From the NCBI GenBank assembly GCA_008828725.1, contig MEHQ01000646.1, positions 570,960 through 634,959 on the forward strand: DNA of 64,000 nt, written 5' to 3'. Positions 62,101-64,000 of this stretch are shown in pieces (the first letter of the stretch is position 1; every line of letters starts with the position of its first letter). The notes below the pieces were generated by a model. That model searched no databases, was not told the DNA's origin, and worked only from the letters and a program-made list of their open reading frames with translations. The DNA comes from Saccharina japonica. Its lineage: Eukaryota > Sar > Phaeophyceae > Laminariales > Laminariaceae. The translations under genes and the position numbers were made by a program.

Positions 62101-63162
62101 GTTCTAATACTCAGAATTTCGCTCAATGAGTCTTTTCAAAGAGCCTAGATCATGGTGAACAGTTGTGTCTCGAGAGGCCTATCGATCAGACGCCCTGGTC
62201 GTCACGAAACGTGCCTCTTACTTGAAAACGACTCGCCATAACCCTGGTACCCAAGACGAATTTGAAAAATTGCAGTTTCTCCGGCTGCTGATATTGTTTC
62301 AATTCAGAGTTTCGACGAGGACGCCGAGCACTAGTAGGTGAACGTACCTGGTCCTCTAGTTCGACCGCCCGTAGCGTCCTACGTGGCCACAGCAGAGTGT
62401 AGATACCAAACAGGAGCTCCGAAATGATAAAAATCTTGCTGCAGAGCACTTTCGTTTCGTGATGCAAACACAGCAATGCTTGCCCTCCCTTGCAGATAAA
62501 AGGGTCCCAATACCTCCTAGAGACTATAACCAACAATTTTTATGTTTGTCGGTCGAAGGTCTGAGCATTAGAACTGGAGCTTTGCCGTTTTCTGTAAGGA
62601 GTACTGATATGGTGTTATTATACCAGAAATAGTATTGCTGCTGTAAACAAAACGAAAAATATATTTTCCAACTCTCAAGTACTCTTATTTCATCATTACC
62701 GAAGGGGCCCCTTAACAGGTGCTACCAACTGCGCATTGCAATACATTCAGTTTCGCCTGCAGAAACACGTTAATATCATTCACCTGATATTAAAATACTG
62801 GCACCGTTAAGAGCCTCCACGAACGTACGAGCACTATACTACATATTTCATTGTACCGTACACCAGCATCCAGTAAGTAGAGACGGGGATCGATATGTTC
62901 CGTAAAATCCTACACTATTCTTGAAGCAGCACACTATACTAGGCATATATCCCATTTGTCGTGCTTGCCTCATTCTTCTCTATGTAGCCGTACTCCCCGG
63001 CTGGGCAGTAGTACGCGTTCTCCGAGAAATTCACGTTATACATCACGTCCAGGAAACCCACGCTCATAACCGCGGGGCCTTCGACCACGGCCTTGTTCGC
63101 CACAAAACTGGTGTTAGAAACACGCATGGACCCCGTGTGGAAGAGCGCCCCCCCTGAGGTCG
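56115..63162 (-). CDS. Pmp-repeat / Cys-rich / multi-pass membrane protein, 3' part
   Basis: Four minus-strand exons fit together: 63162-62969, 58799-58508, 58225-57924 and 57164-56115 (stop at 56115). They encode ~610 residues. Order: a Pmp-type beta-helix piece (GGALFHTGSMRVSNTSFVAN), then CPAGEYGY; a Cys-rich segment (FCSSCFQEVCSRC, LLKGYFRTSNESHEILQCY, YCASGYTGPYCAVCV); one hydrophobic helix (AVGLAVAVGLAVLLVAGALL); VTVWQIISQ-F; then seven hydrophobic segments at about residues 45, 85, 137, 202, 220, 254 and 280 of the last exon. Conserved-looking motifs are DDGKTYLRADYSLSC and YKPSRYYYEVVECGRR. This is the architecture of a large brown-algal family of putative surface receptors or channels; its biochemical role is not established. 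The first intron would use a GC donor (GAG/GCAAGC); the others are GT-AG. That first intron now holds a 3-kb inverted rearrangement. The 5' exons probably lie beyond the window. Confidence 0.8.
57121..59300. repeat. Inverted repeat, left arm (segments A and B)
   Basis: A is 57121-59045 and B is 59046-59300. Both recur as reverse complement at 59822-62000. Arm A covers two complete internal exons and the start of the last exon of the membrane-protein gene. The arms are about 99% alike, with a few coding changes (GIEMDQ/GIGMDQ, MLPVR/MLSVR). B is the end part of the GGGGCCCCTTCGG repeat and is identical in all three of its copies. Confidence 0.95.
59008..59640 (+). repeat. Two GGGGCCCCTTCGG repeat copies in tandem
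   Basis: TTAAGGGGCCCCTTCGGT begins both a copy at 59008-59300 and one at 59364-~59640. Both continue ATGATGAAA(C/T)AAGAGTACTTGAG, CAGCAGCAATACTATTTCTG and GTTCTAAT(A/G)CTCAGA. They diverge after that. They lie in the gene's intron; a distant relative lies at 17612-18120. Confidence 0.8.
59301..59821. repeat. Segment C, spacer of the palindrome
   Basis: This 521-bp spacer between the arms recurs in opposite orientation at 62256-62778. The two C copies differ far more than the A and B copies: ~8 changes in 55 bases near the 59760 end. Confidence 0.9.
59822..62000. repeat. Inverted repeat, right arm (B' and A')
   Basis: B' (59822-60076) and A' (60077-62000) are the reverse complement of 57121-59300. 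The arm stops abruptly inside the last exon copy, after ...CTTTACAAGAC at 62000. Confidence 0.95.
60323..62000 (+). pseudogene. Inverted partial copy of the membrane-protein exons
   Basis: This carries copies of three exons on the plus strand: 60323-60614, 60897-61198 and 61957-62000, with intact AG/GT sites and open frames. It lacks the Pmp part upstream. The third exon is cut after GDVYPELYKT, where the sequence passes into repeat B. All but the first residues of the seven-segment membrane domain are therefore missing, and it cannot encode the complete protein. The uninterrupted frames show that the duplication is recent or that the piece is under little decay. It lies within the first intron of the main gene on the opposite strand. 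Confidence 0.85.
62001..62778. repeat. Third copy of B plus inverted C
   Basis: 62001-62255 equals 59046-59300 in the same orientation, and 62256-62778 is the reverse complement of 59301-59821. Unique intron sequence resumes at 62779. Confidence 0.95.
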
Positions 63163-64000
63163 CTGTGTAATCATCGGAGGGCGTTAAAACATGAGGTAGA
63201 GCTCGCAAAAGTTGTTTGTGTAGCGCAGTATATGTATCGCCACACCTAATGTCATAACACGTGCAGCAAGAGATTGGTAGCTATGCCCACGCTTACCGAA
63301 AGTTGAAAGTACAGTTTGCCTAGACAATTCACCAGTAGAGCGGGGGAGTCCTTCAGTATGGGTTGTATCAGGGCAATATAAGGGGAACGGATTGGATATA
63401 ATAGATAGTATTCATCGAAGGGTGTCAGCCTTTTCACTGCGATAATGCCCTGTACATTGTCGGAAGGCAAACTGAATAATATCTATATCAGGGATCGTGA
63501 TACATGTCGCTAATACAGCGTGGTAGCACAACCTAACAGTATATCTGAAATGTCATTCAAGCTGGTGCTTGTCCACTTCGGTAATGTAGTTTGTAGAGAT
63601 AACCTATGCGTATACAACCATTGAGTCAGGAATGAGCTAGAACAATAGACTACAGGATATTGGTGCTATGAGGAGTTATAGCGCTGGGAAATGTGTCCCG
63701 CAATTCAATCCGTGGAGTTGTCGCTGTGTGTCACACGGTCTACAGCTATTGTGCTGCCTTGCGGTGGTTAGACGTGTAGAACTCGGCTCTGACCTGAAAC
63801 AAGAAAATATCGTCGCATTGCTCCAGAAGGATTCCTTTGAACTTTGAACTATCACAACGAATTTGTATAGGTCACTTTTCACACTGGGTGCACTTGTATA
63901 GGGAGGCGTTTCATTAAACAGCAGATCGTCTGTGTTTTTTTGCTAGCGGCTAGTACCTATGCCAGTCGCCAATGAAGTTTGAGCTGCCCAGCTTTTGCCT
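63163..64000. other. Probable intron and upstream sequence of the membrane-protein gene
   Basis: No further exon can be fixed. A short minus-strand piece at the window edge (63957-64000, reading LGSSNFIGDWH before a GTAC donor) vaguely resembles a Pmp repeat, but its phase does not fit the exon at 63162. Confidence 0.4.

Noticed and set aside
63957-64000. Possible further Pmp exon at the window edge (LGSSNFIGDWH)
   Set aside because: The donor phase does not fit the next exon at 63162 and the piece is too short.

Overview
This is a nuclear window from a large, repeat-rich eukaryotic genome. Long open frames are scarce, recognisable protein sequence is split into short exons with GT-AG boundaries, and most of the window is intergenic DNA and small repeats. 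I recognise two multi-exon genes. One is a membrane protein with Pmp (beta-helix) repeats, a Cys-rich stalk and about eight hydrophobic segments, of the type expanded in brown algae such as Ectocarpus. The other is a small Cys-rich repeat protein that also resembles brown-algal sequences. There is also a CBM1-like cellulose-binding exon. Together these suggest an alga, most likely a photosynthetic stramenopile close to brown algae. That is inference; no ribosomal or organellar marker is present.

Layout. Positions 131-4048 are a two-copy direct duplication joined by a single N, each copy with a CBM1 exon; it may be two alleles placed in series. From 4.8 to 8.2 kb lie a MITE with a clear target duplication, AT-rich repeats and CT-rich degenerate repeats. 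A four-exon Cys-rich gene lies on the minus strand at 8587-10117, followed by a 793-bp almost perfect palindrome (10365-11157). From 11 to 27 kb there is no recognisable gene, but there are two opposed copies of a 4-bp-TSD MITE (13.4 and 26.7 kb), a 29-bp inverted-repeat pair 3.3 kb apart, a perfect 30-bp hairpin, and a marked excess of the 9-mer TACCAGGTA and of TTAGGG-like motifs. From 27.4 to 32.9 kb a ~217-bp satellite is interrupted by one hAT-like MITE and followed by two members of another TIR family. From 33 to 41.3 kb there are a SINE/LINE-like repeat, a repeat with a covarying hairpin (35.7-36.7 kb), a 32-bp minisatellite, a hAT-like element with an 8-bp target duplication, and a 155-bp tandem duplication. 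From 41.3 to 56 kb there is little recognisable except a diverged 0.7-kb duplication and a ~127-bp satellite invaded by a tRNA-derived SINE.

The main object is the minus-strand receptor-like gene at 56115-63162. Its 3' half reads as four exons with compatible phases. One of its introns contains a complex rearrangement: about 2.2 kb covering the next exons is repeated in inverted orientation, then a 255-bp piece occurs a third time, followed by a second, opposite copy of a 521-bp piece. The order A-B-C-B'-A'-B-C' equals AB, then the reverse complement of the whole ABC' block, then BC' again, as expected from two template switches. If transcribed, the gene would carry a hairpin of about 2.2-kb arms in an intron.

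No retrovirus-like, Polinton-like or virus gene was recognised. All statements come from reading the sequence by eye; no database search or folding calculation was run.
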